A stretch of DNA of 24,600 nt from Podila epigama (lineage: Eukaryota; Mortierellomycota; Mortierellomycetes; Mortierellales; Mortierellaceae): positions 2,177 through 26,776 of the forward strand of contig JAAAVE010000203.1 of assembly GCA_015679605.1 (NCBI GenBank), given 5' to 3'. Numbering within the stretch: position 1 is the first letter of the stretch; each line of letters begins with the position of its first letter. Both the position numbers and the translations under genes were made by a program. Shown here piece after piece: positions 1-15,000 of this stretch. The notes beneath the pieces were generated by a model. The model searched no databases and was not told the DNA's origin. It saw nothing but the letters and a program-made list of their open reading frames with translations.

Positions 1-2238
<2,238 letters not shown>

Positions 2239-2247
<9 letters not shown>

Positions 2248-2290
2248 GCAGAAGCATAGGCATAAGCACAAGCATAAGCGTAAGCAAAGA
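2239..2290 (+). repeat. Degenerate CATAAG hexamer repeat at the DHX33-like stop codon
   Basis: About eight imperfect copies of a six-base unit (CATAAG, with CAGAAG, CATAGG, CACAAG and CGTAAG variants) begin at the last codons of the helicase and run about 40 nt past its stop. In the helicase frame they are full of stops (TAA, TAG). In the next frame they read as an unbroken Lys/His-rich string. Confidence 0.8.
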
Positions 2291-2572
2291 AAAGAAAAAG
2301 TTTTTATAATATTTTTGTATGTTCATGTTTTTGTTTGTTCTTGTGTTGTTGGTACGTTGAGCGAGATGTTATGCCCTGCCACCCACTGTTTTTCTAGTTC
2401 TTTTGGTTGGTGTAGGTGTATGACTCCATCCATTGTGCAACAGTGAACGGTGAACGGAGAATGACGAAATGGCACTGCCAAAACGAGGCTCTCCTTGGGG
2501 CTGTGCGGGGACTGTCCGTTTGGGATGCTCACAGCCCACAAGTGTGTATCCATGCGTATGAACTGTGCAGCA

Positions 2573-2616
2573 TGAGTGTGTGTAGTATGTGTGTAGTATG
2601 TATGTGTGCAGTGTGG
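2573..2616 (+). repeat. TG-rich simple sequence
   Basis: Imperfect TG/TGTAGTATG repeats. This stretch is roughly the reverse complement in composition of the CA-rich stretch about 200 bp downstream (2819-2875), so the two could pair imperfectly. Confidence 0.6.
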
Positions 2617-2818
2617 AGAATGAAGGAAAAAAAGGAAAAGGACTCGATTTTTTTGGCTGTGCCCTTTTGCTTTTTGCTTTTCCCTTTTCACCTTCTCTCT
2701 TAGCCATTTGTCTTTGACCGTCTTTTGTCATCTTTTGTCGTTTTCCATCGCTCAACTCGCCTTTTTTTGCATCATTCTTCATCTTGGAGTGCAACCTTAC
2801 AACAACCTGACACACAAC

Positions 2819-2875
2819 CAACGCACACACGCACATACACACACTCACACACTCACACTCACGCACTCACTCACA
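2819..2875 (+). repeat. CA-rich simple sequence in the WDFY3-like promoter
   Basis: Imperfect CACA/CACT alternation upstream of the WDFY3-like gene. It is a microsatellite with no coding sense on either strand. Confidence 0.75.
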
Positions 2876-3059
2876 GGGTTCTTGGTTTATTTTCTTTTTT
2901 AAACACACGCACCACAATCTTTTTTTTGTCCCTAGTTCACGTTCATTCTCTTCTCCTTTTCTCGTGTACATTACATTGATCCCCCTCCTCACAATCCACA
3001 ATCACACTCTTCCCAAAACACTACAAATAACGAAAAAAAAGACGACCCCCAAAAAAGCC

Positions 3060-6000
3060 ATGTGGAAGACTCTTGTTGGCAAGTTCCAGCCACTGCCCGC
3101 GTCATCCTACAACGACGGCACGCACAATGAGCAGGATCTAGAAAAGTCTTGGGACGAGCGTGATACGACCGGTGTCAGCGGCATGCCCGAGAACGCAGCA
3201 ACCCAGGCAGAACTATCACAGTATGTTGTTGATTGTCGTCTCGTGCGTGTATTTGTTTCTGTGTGTCCGTGATTGACTAATGGCCAAGGGTCTAGCGTGT
3301 GTTGATCACTCAAGGGTTTTGGCACATGTGTTTTCGACATGGGATTGAGAGCACCAAACACTAATGTAGAAAAAAACATTGGTGGCCAACACTTTCTCAA
3401 TGCTGGCTCACCAATCTCGATGCTCCCTCGGAAAACATTTTGCCATGCTCATTTCAAGTGACCATTGTGTATGGCACCAAAATAAAAAGGAAGACGCTCA
3501 ATAGTCTGGTCTGGACATTTCTTCATCCTCAAAGTCACGCAAAACCCATTGACTCTGTATTCTTCTTTTCTTATATCCTATCAAACGTTTACATGCTAGA
3601 CTGCGAGCAGCGTTCTTTGCATGCATGGAGGCAGACAATGACGAGGTATTCTTACCATCTTTTCTTTTTACCTGCTTTTTTTTGTTCTTTTTGTTGCTGG
3701 ACTCGACATCATGTCCTCACCCGTTCTTCTTTCCCTGCCCTAACCTTGCACCCCCTGACTTTTGTCAATCATGTTACTGAATGTCTGAATGTTTATTAGC
3801 ACCGTGATCGTCAGTTCCAAGTCGCGCTCCAATTATTCACCTCCATTTTTGGCCGACAGGTGTCTGGCCAACTCGTATCAGAAAGGTAAATGAAGTGTGC
3901 ATGTTTTTTTAAGTCGCGTCGCGTCGAGGAGACTATGGTATCGGCATTCCTGAAAAAGGTCTAAAAATAGTAGCATAATAGCATAGTACCCTTTTCGACT
4001 AATACCATGACATTGAACGCGTTTCCACTTTTATTGCCATACCACTCCCATTTATCAGCATTCATGATATTAAAGCGTTTACAGCCATGGCCAGCGCACA
4101 GTTGGTTCGTGCAGTGAGTTCCGTGCAAAGTCAAGACCTTTCAAAGAAGGAAGCTAGTATTGGTAAGCAAGATAATCAATGGACACTTTTTTCACTAGAA
4201 CCAACGTGTACCCTCTCGCTTCCTTGCTTCTAATACGGATATTCATGGCTTTTGCCCATTATTCTCGATTAATAGCATACATGAAAGTCTTGTGCAAGAC
4301 TGACAACTTTAATGCGCTAAAGGCCATTGATATTCTTTCTAAAGCACCGGTAACAACCTTTATATTCACAATGGATGGGTCGACGGATCAAAGCACAAAA
4401 AGTTTTTATCTCAAAAGCGATTGCACAATTGACACACTGTTCTTTTTTATTCTTGTCCGTCCTCTCCCTTTGTTGTCATGTGATAATGTACGATGTAGGA
4501 CTATCTGTTGACAATCTTGGCACAGCAACGGGTGCATTCTGGACTGTTGGATGTGTTTCTGACCTTTGTCGAGTATCCGATGCAAGAGTTTGATGAATAC
4601 GTTTCACAGAGTGTGGCCTCGATCTTGGTCATTTCGACCCTCACAAACGCATTGAAGCGGCTTTTATGGCGGAAACCAGTGATCACGATATTGATAGAGA
4701 ACGATGAACTGTACGGTCTCTTTCAAGCACTAGTTATCGAGCGCAGTGCGACCCTCGGTAGTGATCCTGCAGAGCTTTACATCTGGAAGGCACGTGTCAT
4801 GGACGTAATTGACTTTGTAGTCGAGACGACAGAGACAGATGTCATGCCATACCTTCACTCTAAGCAATGCGCAAAGCTCTTGTCAGATGCGCTGAGCGAA
4901 TACCTCGTCGATGGAAGCATCGATTCTGTCCATCGAGAAGAAGGCATCTTGGTTCTTCGCGTCATTGTCAAGCTCATCAAGGTAAAGCAGTGCCAGCTCT
5001 GGATGGTCATTTTTTCACAAAGCTTTTTTTTGTTCGATTCAGACCGTGGTTAACATACTCACATTTTGACCCATTGTGAACCATCATCTACCTTGACTCT
5101 ATATATGAGTAGAAGTCATCTTTGATGTCCAATGTACTTCTCAAAGACTTCAAGGCCAACAAGATTTATGAGACATTGGCCATGCTTCTAGTATCACCAC
5201 CATTTGACAACGACATGTTGACGTTTAAGGTAGTGTGCTCCTTCATCGAGGAAACACGTCTTTTTTTATTATTATTTTATTTATAATGGTATTAATGACA
5301 ACCTAGAAAGATCTGCTTGAAGATGTAGCAGCACAACATGTTCTCCTAACACTAAAATCTCGGTTTTTACCTTCGTTGTTATCATAGTACACCATCATCT
5401 CATTAATCGAAGAGCTCGTGTTTATTGATAAGGACGCATTGACACCACCAGAGGAGGGCACCCCATACCAGCACCAAGACTTTACACTTCCTGTGGTCGG
5501 GCCTGAGCATGCGGGTGCCGTAGTTCGGAATATGGAGGCATGCCAAGTGCTGGTCACCGCCCTTTTATACCCCGACATCTCAGCGATGACACTTTTACCC
5601 GCCGGCAACACTATGCAAGAGGCCCCACCGAACGCCTTTTCTCTCACCGTCTTTTCCACATTATTGTCCATCATCAAGGACCATCCCATGAACTACTTTT
5701 TACTCGAGAAGCTCAATATTCTTTCTTACGCCATCGAGAGGCTTGACAGTTATCATCTCGAACTTCAGGTTCGTTTGCCCTTTTTTCTTTCTTTACTACT
5801 TTAAAGCTTTGACCACTAGTGACAATTGATGACAAGGAAGAAGCTATTAACACAGCCACAAGGGTGCGCTGTTTTCCTCAATCGCAATGGTTTTCTATTA
5901 ACTAGACCTCGGTTATGGAGCTGTTTTCGTTCGTTGTCAAGGATTTGAACTATGTACCGTTTAGAGATCTCGTTATTCTGTCGATTCATTTTCAAGGTAT

Positions 6001-9000
6001 GTTTTCTTTTCTTTTCTTCAAGAAATACAGTGTTTCATGAAAGGAATGGTGCCATACAAAAAGAGTGCCACCACCGGCAATGAAATCAATGCTCATACGG
6101 CGGCCTCTCTTTTCATTATTACCATAAAGGTACATCGTCACCTAGAACAACTGCATTGGTATGTGACACAGTGGCCAGCCTGCTCCAGACATCACCAGGA
6201 TTTAAAGATGTCCTGCGTGAGGTTGGATTGATTGACATGTTTTGCAACATGCTCGAAGAATTGTCCATCATTCTTCGGGAAACTTTTGGCAGTCCAAACT
6301 TCAACAACCGGATGTCGATCGTTGATTTTGGTCAAGCGTTCAAGCCAGGCGAGAAGAAGCCACGGAAATATGGTATTGAGGTTGTACACCACTTTAACAG
6401 CATTATGGGCTGTCTAGTGGAACTTCTGCGAGGTAGTCGCAAGAATATTGCTCTTTTTCAGTCCACGTAAGTTGTTGCTATTTTTTTTTTCTGCGCGCAT
6501 CTTTTTTTGATTACACTTGCGATGCTCATGATGTCGATTGACTGGACAACTTGTACTCACGTTTCTGTGTTTGCTACTTTTCTGTCCACACTATCACATG
6601 TCGATATAGGTTTCGTGGCGACATATTTTCACTGTTGCACTACAACGAGACGCGTGATGGCATCCTGAGAGTGATAGTTGTGCTTGTGGTAGAGAGTTAT
6701 CGGTTCTACTTGGAAGATCGGGAGGCAGGAGCGGCGCGTTCACCACCTACATCAGGATCAAACGGGTCAGCTGCAGGAAAAGCCATGTCGGCACCTTCTC
6801 AACTTACACAACTATGCGAGATCCTCCAGTCATTGAATCGGTATGACTTCAAGATGAAAATGGCTATCCTCAACGCTCTTAACGAGATCTTCCTGGAGTG
6901 TCCCGAACTCAAGGATGTGTTTAGGGAGGGCGGCGGATATGTGTCGATCGTCTCGCTCCTCATCCGGCTTGAGGATGCCTATACTGTGATTGAAAAGTTT
7001 GAGCAGCAAAACCTTCCCAAGCGGAGGCAGAGGAGAGACCCACAGACGGATGAGAGGATCCCTACCAAGGCTGACATGATCGAGCTCTTCACAAAAGTCT
7101 TTTCAGTCCTGTCCGAGTCAATGCGTGACCATCCAGGGAACAACAGCTACTTTGAGGAACACATCGGCTTCGGGTCCCTGGCAGACGCACTCCACCTGAC
7201 TGGTGTCTTTGGCCCAAATGGAGATGCCGCCAGTATGCTGGGTATTCTTTTTGCGTTTGCCATTCAGAATGAATCGGTCCTCACAATCTTTAATGACCCT
7301 GAAGAGGTGGAGCAAACTCCCGAAATGGTGGCCAAGTGGTTGAATAGTCCAAAGATCTGTGTCCAGAATCCACACGTCGTCATGGGCATCTGGCGCATCT
7401 GCATGAACCTCCAAGGCCAAGAATCTCTCGCCTTTTGTGGTATGATGTCCCTCTTTGCGCTCTCATGCGCCAATCGTCGCAATCAGGTCCTCATGGGTCA
7501 GACAGGACTCTTGGACGAGCTTTTACGCGCTCTGTTTGATAGCCCGACACAGCCCATGTTGGAGGATGGTAGTAGTGTGGACGGTTCCCTTGCGGATGAT
7601 AATAGCGTTATGCGCGACATCATGTCTCGACTCTCCAAGCGTTTGATTGAGATGGGCATGTCTTCGGTTGGATTCCGGTATCTCATGGAAAAGTTCAGTG
7701 CAACAAAGGACATTTCGTTTGGCGAATGCTCAGGATTATTGGACATGCTACTCCACGGTGTGACCCACTCGCGGTGGCCGAGCTTTGTACAGTTTGATGG
7801 ATATAGTCGACTGGAACTACGGTCTTTGGGAAATCACAACTTTCCACCGACAACTGGTTACACCTTTTTGGCTTGGCTGTGCATCGAGTCGTTCGATGAT
7901 GAGCTAGCTATCCAAATCTTGGAAATCTCTGATGAAGACCAACGCTGTTACTTGAGCGTGGAAATCGAGGCAGAGACGCACAAGCTCGTCGTGAGTGTCT
8001 CTCACCACCATTCGGTGTCGTTTAACTTTTCCTTTGAAATTGGACGATGGTATCATCTGGCGCTGGTCCATGCCAAGCCAAAGCTGACCATCCCTGGAGG
8101 TTCACTGTCAGTGTACATCGATGGTATCCTAGGGGACAAGATCAAATGTGGCTATCTTTCATCGCCAAGCAGCGATGTCAAAGGGTACCTGGGTCGCCAC
8201 CAAAAGCCCAAGATGACGGCCAGACGGGAAGGATCGACTCTTTCATGGAACCTTGGACCATGCTACCTGGTGGACGAGCCGTTAGATGTTCAGATTATGG
8301 ATGTTCTCTACAATCTCAGCCCGCGGTACCATGGCAATTTCCAGGATTCCCTTGGCAAATTCCAGACATATGAGACCTCAACGGCGCTTAACATTAATCT
8401 AGAAGCGGCTCGGCGTCGATCGTCGCCTTCAAGTCGGAATCATGAAGAGCAGGTCGCACTCATGAACGCAATCCGTGGTACGATCGGCAACAGTATCCCT
8501 GAGGACAAGTTAGTGTTTGCCTTTTCGGGTGGAAACCTTTTAGATCCTGCTGATACTCGCACGGTCGGAGCCCTTGCTGGTATCCAACCAAAAGACCAAT
8601 TCTGCAAGATTTTACTCAACTCGGCCATTCCAAGAATCAATCGTGGTATCAATCCACTTTCTGCGATTGGTCTCTTGGTAGGGAACCCACTCGTGGCTGC
8701 ACCCCGTGGCCTGGATGACTCTATTTGGAAAGTCGGAGGATGTGTCGTTGCGTTGAGGATTGTCGAGAGTGCCAAGGTAAAAAAGAAAATAAGATGATGA
8801 TGCATTGCTTTCTTTTCAGTTTGCGAAAGCATCGATGTCCTATTATTGTTTTTGGATGCATAGTGACTCAATACCATGTCTTGTTTAATAGGATACGGCA
8901 ACGTTAGAAAAGGCTGTCTTGCTGCTGGATCAACTCATTCGATGCAGCTGGCGAAATTCTGAAGATATGGAACGCATCTTTGGATATGAAATCCTTGGCT

Positions 9001-12000
9001 ATATCCTGAAGCAAAAGAAGGCACTCTTTTCCATCGAGATGATGAACACGCTCCTGAGTGTTGTTGGCATGGATCTTGAGTACCCAGAGTAAGTATCTAT
9101 TTCGCTGGTCTGTATGAATCAAGTCTGATGGGGCGCTGTCCGCCTCGACAATCGTGTATTCAGACAAGTTGACACACTTTTCCTGGCATTTCCATGATCA
9201 CTAGTGACTCGGTCATTACCAACTCGTTTGCATTCAGACATTTGATGCTCGACCTGGATATTTGGCGAAAGACGGACATTGACATCCAGCTGTTGCATTT
9301 GGAGCAGTTCAAGATATTCTTGCAACATAGTCACAAGTCATCGCTGAATGTGAAGCGACTGAGCACCATGCGTAAGATTGAAGAGTGCAATGATAACCAT
9401 AGTGAATGATGGTCTGCATTTTTCCATCTCCTAATCTCTGTACAATTGATACTTTTGTGCACTCACTAACGATAGACGTTGTCAAAAAGATGTTGGCGCC
9501 ATTGAGGACAGGCAACTACCCGGTAGTCCAACTTCCACATTATGTGGACGCGATGAAGACCGTCGTCTTTAACCACTTCTCCACTGAAACCGTGCGCAAC
9601 CTGGCCACTTTTCTTGTCTCGACTCTGAAGCAAAGCAAGTTCAAACACTCGAATATTCGACTCTATTCCTCAAAAGAACTTTTTTCCATACTTATGACAC
9701 TACGGCTGACTAACTAGTCCTATCTTTTTTTATTAACTTGTACGTCTACATGCACACTCTTTCTCCCTCCCCTCGCGCTGTTACCACTCATATAGCCAGC
9801 GGCTCTCGATCCTTTTCTGTTTCGTCGCGTCAAGCAGAGGTCAAGACTGAGGAAATGGATGGCTCCCGAGCGTCGCTCAACATTGATATGCTCATAGACC
9901 CTCGGGAGAAGGCACTTCCATCGACTATGAAGCATGCAGTCATGGGCAATGCCATCATGGAGATGTTGGAGCAGATTCTCTGTGAACGGGGCAATGTTGA
10001 CTATGTGCACAAGTTTGCGACGACCATCACGAACAAGTGGACGCTGCTCTTTATTGAAAATCCCAATAACCCGTATGGAGCTGTCCTTGCCATGAGGATT
10101 TTGGGCAGATTGTTGTATACCCAAGGTCCCGTATATCTGGCCAAGTTCAGGGCATCGTATGGATTCCTTGTTCTCCAATCGTATATCCCTCAATTCTGGA
10201 ATGTGGTGCCCATGATCCACGTCGTCGTCAGTATTTTGCTCGGAGTCGACATCTGTGAGGTGTCGCTACGTGCTCCCTTGGACTCAGAAACGCTCCACGC
10301 GTTGTATGGAGATCTGCCCGAGGATGCGAATCGCGTCATTTGCCCAGATATTCTTCCGACACTCATGGTCATGCTAAAGAATGGCGTGGCAGCTGCAGTG
10401 ACTCCAGTCGGAAATGGTAGCCAGGATAGTTTGAACCAGAGCAGATCGACCAACGTTGTCGAAACCTATCAGACTTTGATAGAGTTTTTCACAAAGATGC
10501 AGACAAACTCGCGGGTCTTTAGAGACATTTTTGTGCGAGTCGACTTTATTGACGAGCTGGCAGGAATTCTATTCCCGTTTATTTGCCATAGCACTAAAGC
10601 CATGGCGGTCGAGCTAGAGCTCGATCATATTGCATCGGAGCCAGCACAGACATCAACAACCTCCACAGAAGAGTCGCGAACGGGCGGCGAAGCAGCAGGC
10701 ACAAAGGTATCCAGTAGGAGCTCCAAGCATTCCTCGACATCATCGCTCGAGGCATCAGATGTAGTGCCGCCTGAAGTGGTGACAGACTCAGAGTCAACTG
10801 TCGTCACCAGCACACGATCGGAATCGCCAACGGCAACATCGGGATCCAACATGTCGTTGAATTCTTCGCAGGATGCCTCAGGACTCTTGCAGGTATCCCA
10901 GACATTCTCCGAAGGCACATTGCGAAGAACACCTTCGAGTGTGAGTATTGGAAGAGTGCGCGAAGTGGACCTCAAGATTGTACGGGAACCCATTGCGCTT
11001 TCGCTCCTCAAGCTTCTCGTGGTCATTAGCATTGACTCTGTTTTGGATGCTACGCCAAGATCGGTTTCAGCCATTGAGCTCCTGCTGCAGTCATGCCCGC
11101 CTGCATACAAAGGTATATATGGTTGTTTGTTTATATGTTACCAGTGGCAGCGTATTTATCCTTGGTTTTCGTTTGTTCCTAATCGTCGTTCCACGTACTA
11201 TAGACCATCAAATCTACTTCCAGTCATTCCTTCTCGGACATGTCGTTATTGGACTGGAACAGAACATTCAGGCACAGCCCGAAGTCTTGGGAGACAGTCG
11301 TGTGATGTCCAATGTAGTCCAGTTCTGCGAGCTCATAGTGGACTTGACATGCCAGAATTGGTTTGTTGGCAGCTATCTGATTCAGTTTGACTTGATTGCC
11401 AATGTATTGGAGATCATCTTCCAGGACTCGCGACCGGATGCTGTCCGCACACAGTTGACTTCACTTCTCTACCGCTTGGTCTGCTACACCTTGGGACAGT
11501 GCCAAAATGGAACTGAGATTCAAACTGCAAAGTTGGAGGCATTGTTGGACAAGTGTATCTACTTCCAAAAGATTCTGCTTAGCTCGAGCCCTGGAGATGT
11601 CGAATTTATGAAGTGCTTGATCTTGCATCTGTTCTCGTTCTTGCCGGATGCAGATCACAAGACGCGCTCAACAATGATGATCCTGATCAAGTTGGTCTTC
11701 CTCATGCGACCTATTGAGGCCTCTGGCTTGCTTAAGCTCAAGCCTACCAACCCGAGCGATGATGAAGATTCCGCCGATGAAGGATACAGTGCATTGGTGG
11801 AAGGAGTAAGTTTCTTTGTTTCGTTGCAACCATCCATGGTTAGCATTATCTTTTGTATCTTTGTGTCGTTGCATTACAGGTTTACACCATTAACTCTTTA
11901 CCTTGCATGTATATCATTCACTCCACACCAAAACAAAATGATAGAACTATCCTGAATTTGTCATTTGGAGAGAGGCAAATAGTGTTGAACTCGAGGCAAT

Positions 12001-15000
12001 CTTTGCCGAGTTCCGCAAATCGTGGGATTCAATGATGTCGATCGAATCCCGGGTGAGCGAAGACTCTCAACGACAGCAATACAACCGCCGAACTCAAAAG
12101 CTTAAACGACTCTTCCGTCGCCAACACCTCGAACGCAACATTTTGCAACAGTATAAGGTCAAGACGAGTGGATGGACAAAGAGTATTCAAGAGATGGAAG
12201 AGGTTCGATACGCAAAATCATTGCAGGATCTGGATGACCATGTCCGGTTTGTCAAGAACGAATGGAAGAATCTCGTTCGGGATGTTTGTCGAAAGGGTGC
12301 CATTTGGGAAGACAAGGATCCTGCAAAGGCAGTGCCAATCAGGTGGCGCTTGGACTTTACAGAGGCTCGGTCGCGTATGCGACGTAAGTTACGCGTTGAT
12401 GAGCGAAAGACTGAGGAGCCATACCTGCCCAAGCAGGCTGGATCGTCTCTGGAAGCCAAGATTTCGAGTCTTAGTATCCCCAAAAACATCAAATCCAGTC
12501 CTATTCCAGGGCAGGCGGCACCGCCAAAGACCAAGGTCGATAAGCTCAAGGAGGCGGATGTGGCTTCTGTTGCTTCTGAGGATAAGAACCAAGATGGAAA
12601 GAATGACACAGGTAAAAGTAGAAGAATGTTTGGATACTTTGGTTCACAATCCGCTTTTATGATATGTCATGGTCATTGCGATACTAAAGTGTAATCCCCC
12701 ATTCATTTTTTTTTCTTTATTCCTAATCCTATACCAATTTGAAGACAAGGACAATGAGAGCGAGGATGCAGGACCGCAAGGAACAACAGAGAACGGCCCG
12801 ACGTCTGAAGATGGCCAAGACGCACAGGCCAAAGACGAAGAGAATATTCCCACAAACGCCGATTTGGAAGATCAGGATAAGGATGCGGAGCCAGCTTTTG
12901 AAGAGGCTGCGAACCGCAAGATTTTGCGTCTATTGGAGGCTGGCGACGTTGTCTACGAGGTCTACAACATGAGTCGGGTGACCGGACTGGATGCTGTTGA
13001 AGGTCTACTCTTGCTGTGCAAGCACAACATGTACTTGATCGATAATTACTTCCAGAAGCTGGACGGCGAGGTAGTCGACATTAGCGAAGTGGCAGACTCG
13101 GAACGAGACCAGTATTTGCAGCTTTTGGCGTCCAACACGCCATCGTCGTCCCGACCTGTGTCTGATTCATCTGAGGTGCGACACCAATGTCGCAAGTGGC
13201 GATTTGAGGATATTAAGGAAGTGCATCGTCGGCGGTATTTGCTGAGGAATGTTGCGTTGGAGCTATTCTTTGTGGACGGTCGCAACTACCTTATCAACCT
13301 CAACCTGCAACAACGCGATATCGTTTATAACCAGCTGGCGAGCCGCGTCGGATCGCTTGCAAGCAATAGTCTGCAAATGGGAGACCGATCAGCCATGATT
13401 GAGCCCAACAACAACAATAACCAGTCGCAGACATCGCTCGGATCCAAGCTGGCCAACATCTTTTCACCTTCATCGATTGCCGATATCACAGCCAAATGGG
13501 AAAGACATGAGATCTCAAACTTCCAGTATCTGATGCATCTTAACACCATGGCGGGTAGAACTTACAACGATCTGACGCAGTACCCCGTCTTTCCATGGAT
13601 CTTGGCCGATTATACCAGTCAGGAGCTAGATCTCACGAACCCCAACACCTTCCGTGATCTGTCTCGCCCCATGGGCGCCCAGACACCTGACAGAGAAAAG
13701 GACTTTAACGACCGGTACCATACGTGGGACGGTGGCGATGACCGCACTCCTCCGTTCCATTATGGCACCCATTATTCGTCTGCGATGATTGTGTGCTCAT
13801 ACTTGATCCGACTCGAACCCTTTACGCAAGAGTACCTCAAATTACAAGGCGGACAGTTCGACCATGCAGATCGGTTGTTCCATTCGATTGGCAAGAGCTG
13901 GATATCTGCGTCACAAAAGACGATGAGTGATGTACGAGAGCTAATCCCCGAATTTTTCTACTTGCCCGAGTTCCTCATGAACACGAACGGCTTTAATTTC
14001 GGGTCTCTGCAGACGACAGGAGAGCAGATTGACCATGTGACGCTTCCACCGTGGGCGAAGGATGACCCAAAGATATTTATTGAGAAGCATCGCGAGGCGC
14101 TTGAATGTGACTATGTGAGTGCGCATCTGCACGAATGGATCGATCTGATCTTTGGACATAAGCAACAAGGACCCGAGTCTGTTCGGGCTGTGAATGTCTT
14201 CCACCACATGTCGTATGAAGGCGCGATTGATTTGGATACGATTGATGACCATATCCAAAAGTCAGCCACGATTGGTATCATCCACAACTTTGGGCAGACG
14301 CCTCGACAGTTGTTCAAGAAGCCTCATGGACCCCGTCTCCCTCCAAACCGAGATCCACTCTCGCCCAACTATTATAACTTGGCGCACCATGCAGAGTATC
14401 TGACTCAGTCTGTGATTCCTGTCAAAGGTAAAAAGAAATGAGATGATATTTTGCCACTACACAACTATCATCCACTTTTTGAGGAGAAGGCAGGTAAACA
14501 TGAAAAATGTTCCTTATTGACGTGCTATGCCATTCTTTTTTTTAAATAATTAGATATTGGAATGCATGTTGGTGAAATTATTTATCAAGGCGACAAGCTG
14601 TTTGTTGGTCACAGTCAACGGATGTACGAACCATATGCTTGCAGTAAGTATGTGGAATGGGGATTCTCGGACAATAGTGTCCGCTTGTATCAAACGGATA
14701 CCAACAAGGTAAGCTGGACAACTGGGAAAGGAGGTTGTATACTTTTTTTTTCTCGCTGTTTTGACACAACCGTTTTACTTTTATAAACAATGTTTATGAT
14801 TACAATTATAACACGGCAACATAGGTGCTGGGAATCTTTGAAAACTTGCATTTGGAAGCGATTACGTGTGTCAAATGGGCAGATGACCGGACGATAGTGA
14901 CGACAAGTCGGGATACAGTAGTGTGTATTTGGCGCATTGTTCAGAACCGGAGTTATGAGCTCAAGTTGATGAAATGCCTCCGAGGCCATCGGGAGACTGT

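Larger units (their letters stand above)
2248..3059 (+). promoter_or_regulatory. Gene-free region: helicase 3' UTR plus promoter and leader of the WDFY3-like gene
   Basis: No ORF here has homology I recognise. The open frames on both strands are low-complexity Lys, Cys/Val or Thr/His strings. Contents in order: T-rich DNA after the helicase stop (2297-2340), a TG-rich stretch (about 2573-2616), T/C-rich DNA (2645-2770), a CA-rich stretch (about 2819-2875), then a strongly pyrimidine-biased segment (2880-2990) followed by an A/C-rich leader into the ATG at 3060. Pyrimidine-rich DNA just before the leader is common in fungal promoters. No clear TATA box is visible. Confidence 0.6.

Noticed and set aside
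2369-2866. 165-codon minus-strand ORF with Cys/Val and Lys-rich sequence
   Set aside because: It is the translation of CA/TG and purine/pyrimidine simple sequence. No domain and no balanced composition.
3370-3466. Possible extra exon of the WDFY3-like gene in the long first intron
   Set aside because: It keeps the phase but its sequence has no similarity to WDFY3, while direct joining of 3220 to 3600 matches the animal N-terminus without a gap.
5997-6145. Alternative acceptor CCTAG at 6145 for the exon starting near 6130
   Set aside because: It looks better as a splice site but breaks the reading frame. The AAG at 6127-6129 restores phase and a continuous WDFY3 alignment.
9720-10220. 166-codon minus-strand ORF
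   Set aside because: Antisense shadow of exon 16 of the WDFY3-like gene, whose sense frame continues the WDFY3 alignment.
10625-11110. 161-codon minus-strand ORF
   Set aside because: Antisense of the Ser/Thr-rich insert of the WDFY3-like protein. Long antisense frames are expected opposite such biased codons.
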